Source: Brachynemurus nebulosus
Taxonomy: Eukaryota > Arthropoda > Insecta > Neuroptera > Myrmeleontidae
Assembly: GCA_035578155.1 (NCBI GenBank)
Contig: JAPWDM010000043.1
Coordinates: forward strand, 1,610,419-1,674,418
Reading direction: 5' to 3'
Length of the DNA: 64,000 nt
The notes under the pieces are model-generated. The model was given only the letters and a program-made list of their open reading frames with translations. It searched no databases and had not been told where the DNA came from. Of this stretch, positions 62,925-64,000 are shown piece after piece (within the stretch, counting starts at the first letter, position 1; each line of letters opens with the position of its first letter). Both the position numbers and the translations under genes were made by a program.

Positions 62925-64000
62925 TTATGTATTTATGTATCAGCACGATAGCTCTTCAGGAAAAACTGCTAGTTTTACGAAATTTGGTGACAACGTTGGA
63001 AGTCCAAAAATCTTGGATGAGTTCTTCAGCCAAAAACGTCGGAGCTCAGGAACATGGTTTTTTGAGCATTTTTCGTGAAAATGAGTTTTTGGCCAAAATT
63101 TGCTATAATTTAAAAGTTTTTGCCACATTTTTTTACATCATTGCGAAGACGGGAAAAAATCACATAAAAAAGGTTTTTAAACTTTTATTCTACGTTTGCT
63201 AGTTTTTGAGAAAATAAGAAAAAAAAAGTCAATTTATTTTCTATAATTTTAGTGTGTTTACAACTATATTGTATGTGTATAATCATATAATGTGTATGTA
63301 TGTATGTATATAACTGCAATAGTGAGATATACGTATGTGGATATACATACCTACTCATATTGGTTAAAAGATGTCCTCTGCATCTGAATGTATTGATGAA
63401 ACAAAATCTTTATAGGATGAATGTACCAAAAGTTGGTCAGTAAAGCCTTTTGGTACTTTTAAAATACAAAATCAATTATATAAACAACTATATATTTCAA
63501 TTAATAGAGGATCTACGGATTACTTATCAATTTCATTGTAGAATCGTTTCCCGGTAGTTCAATTCAAGTGAAATCTTAAAATAAGTAATTAAATTATAAG
63601 ACTGATTAATAAACCTGTTTACTTTTTCCCTAAATCGGTCACATGTGTCATGTTGCTAGTTTTGGATATTTTTGACTTTAAGATTGACCGACGCTAAAAA
63701 AGTTAACGTTTATTAGTTGCATAAGATGAATACTAACATGAGTAGGTACTACTAATTGATGGAAATCAATAAAAAATAATTTAATTTCTTTGAAAGAATT
63801 GGTTTAATTTTTGCCGTAAAAAGTGAACAATCCTCAAATAAAATATTAATCTGGAGACGAAAAATACTTTCTAGACGTATTTAATGTTAATAATATAAAT
63901 CTACAAAATTATTCATAATAATCTGAAAAAGCCGAAATAAACCAGTTAGTGCTTATAATGTATCAAATTGAGGATTCTTTTAATAAAATCATCTGCTTTC
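62754..64000. repeat. Duplicated segment, copy 2 (runs off the window)
   Basis: Same as 18,837-20,083 at a constant offset of 43,917, including the (TA)n length and every base compared by eye. It starts at the family A terminus AGCGAATTTCC after a T run. The right limit is beyond the window. Confidence 0.85.

Overview
The window is repeat-dense, AT-rich eukaryotic DNA, most likely from an insect. The evidence is an R1-type LINE, BEL/Pao, Penelope-like, pogo/Tigger, hAT, Crypton, PIF/Harbinger and ISL2EU elements, plus many long (TA)n tracts. I could not place it to species. I found no convincing host protein-coding gene, rRNA or intact tRNA. Almost everything readable is mobile DNA, much of it nested.

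Layout. 1-10.6 kb: a Gln/Pro-type triplet repeat at the left edge, pogo-like elements, foldbacks, and a Penelope-like 3' end with a hammerhead-ribozyme-like motif. 12.2-12.7 kb: a broken Crypton tyrosine recombinase. 13.6-29.6 kb: one decayed R1-type LINE on the minus strand, split into three pieces. One break (21,731-28,652) is a long foldback with TAA target duplications. That foldback is itself split by an apparently intact two-gene ISL2EU-type transposon (22,193-27,544), which encodes a YqaJ/SWIM nuclease and a THAP-DDE transposase on converging strands. 31.2-37.4 kb: a decayed BEL/Pao retrotransposon with a MITE at the start of gag. 40.9-49 kb and 55.3-61.7 kb: copies of a long non-coding family (family B) with subterminal inverted repeats, a 3' hairpin and an internal (TA)n tract, as in Helentron-associated elements. 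Two copies are interrupted by a pogo-like element and by an hAT element. 49.5-53.6 kb: a pogo-like element holding two hAT-like elements and a deleted Tigger. 62.75 kb to the end: a copy of 18.84-20.08 kb that I read as identical.

The most unusual signal is inside the pogo-like element at 41,116-43,797. It holds a ~102-bp degenerate tandem array in which six units each carry a perfect three-unit heat-shock element (TTCnnGAAnnTTC). The differences between units in this core fall only on the nn spacers. Other notable signals are two cases of a ~46-50 bp sequence duplicated in inverted orientation across a (TA)n tract, and the reconstructable order of nested insertions.

All identifications come from reading sequence and translations by eye; no database search was possible.
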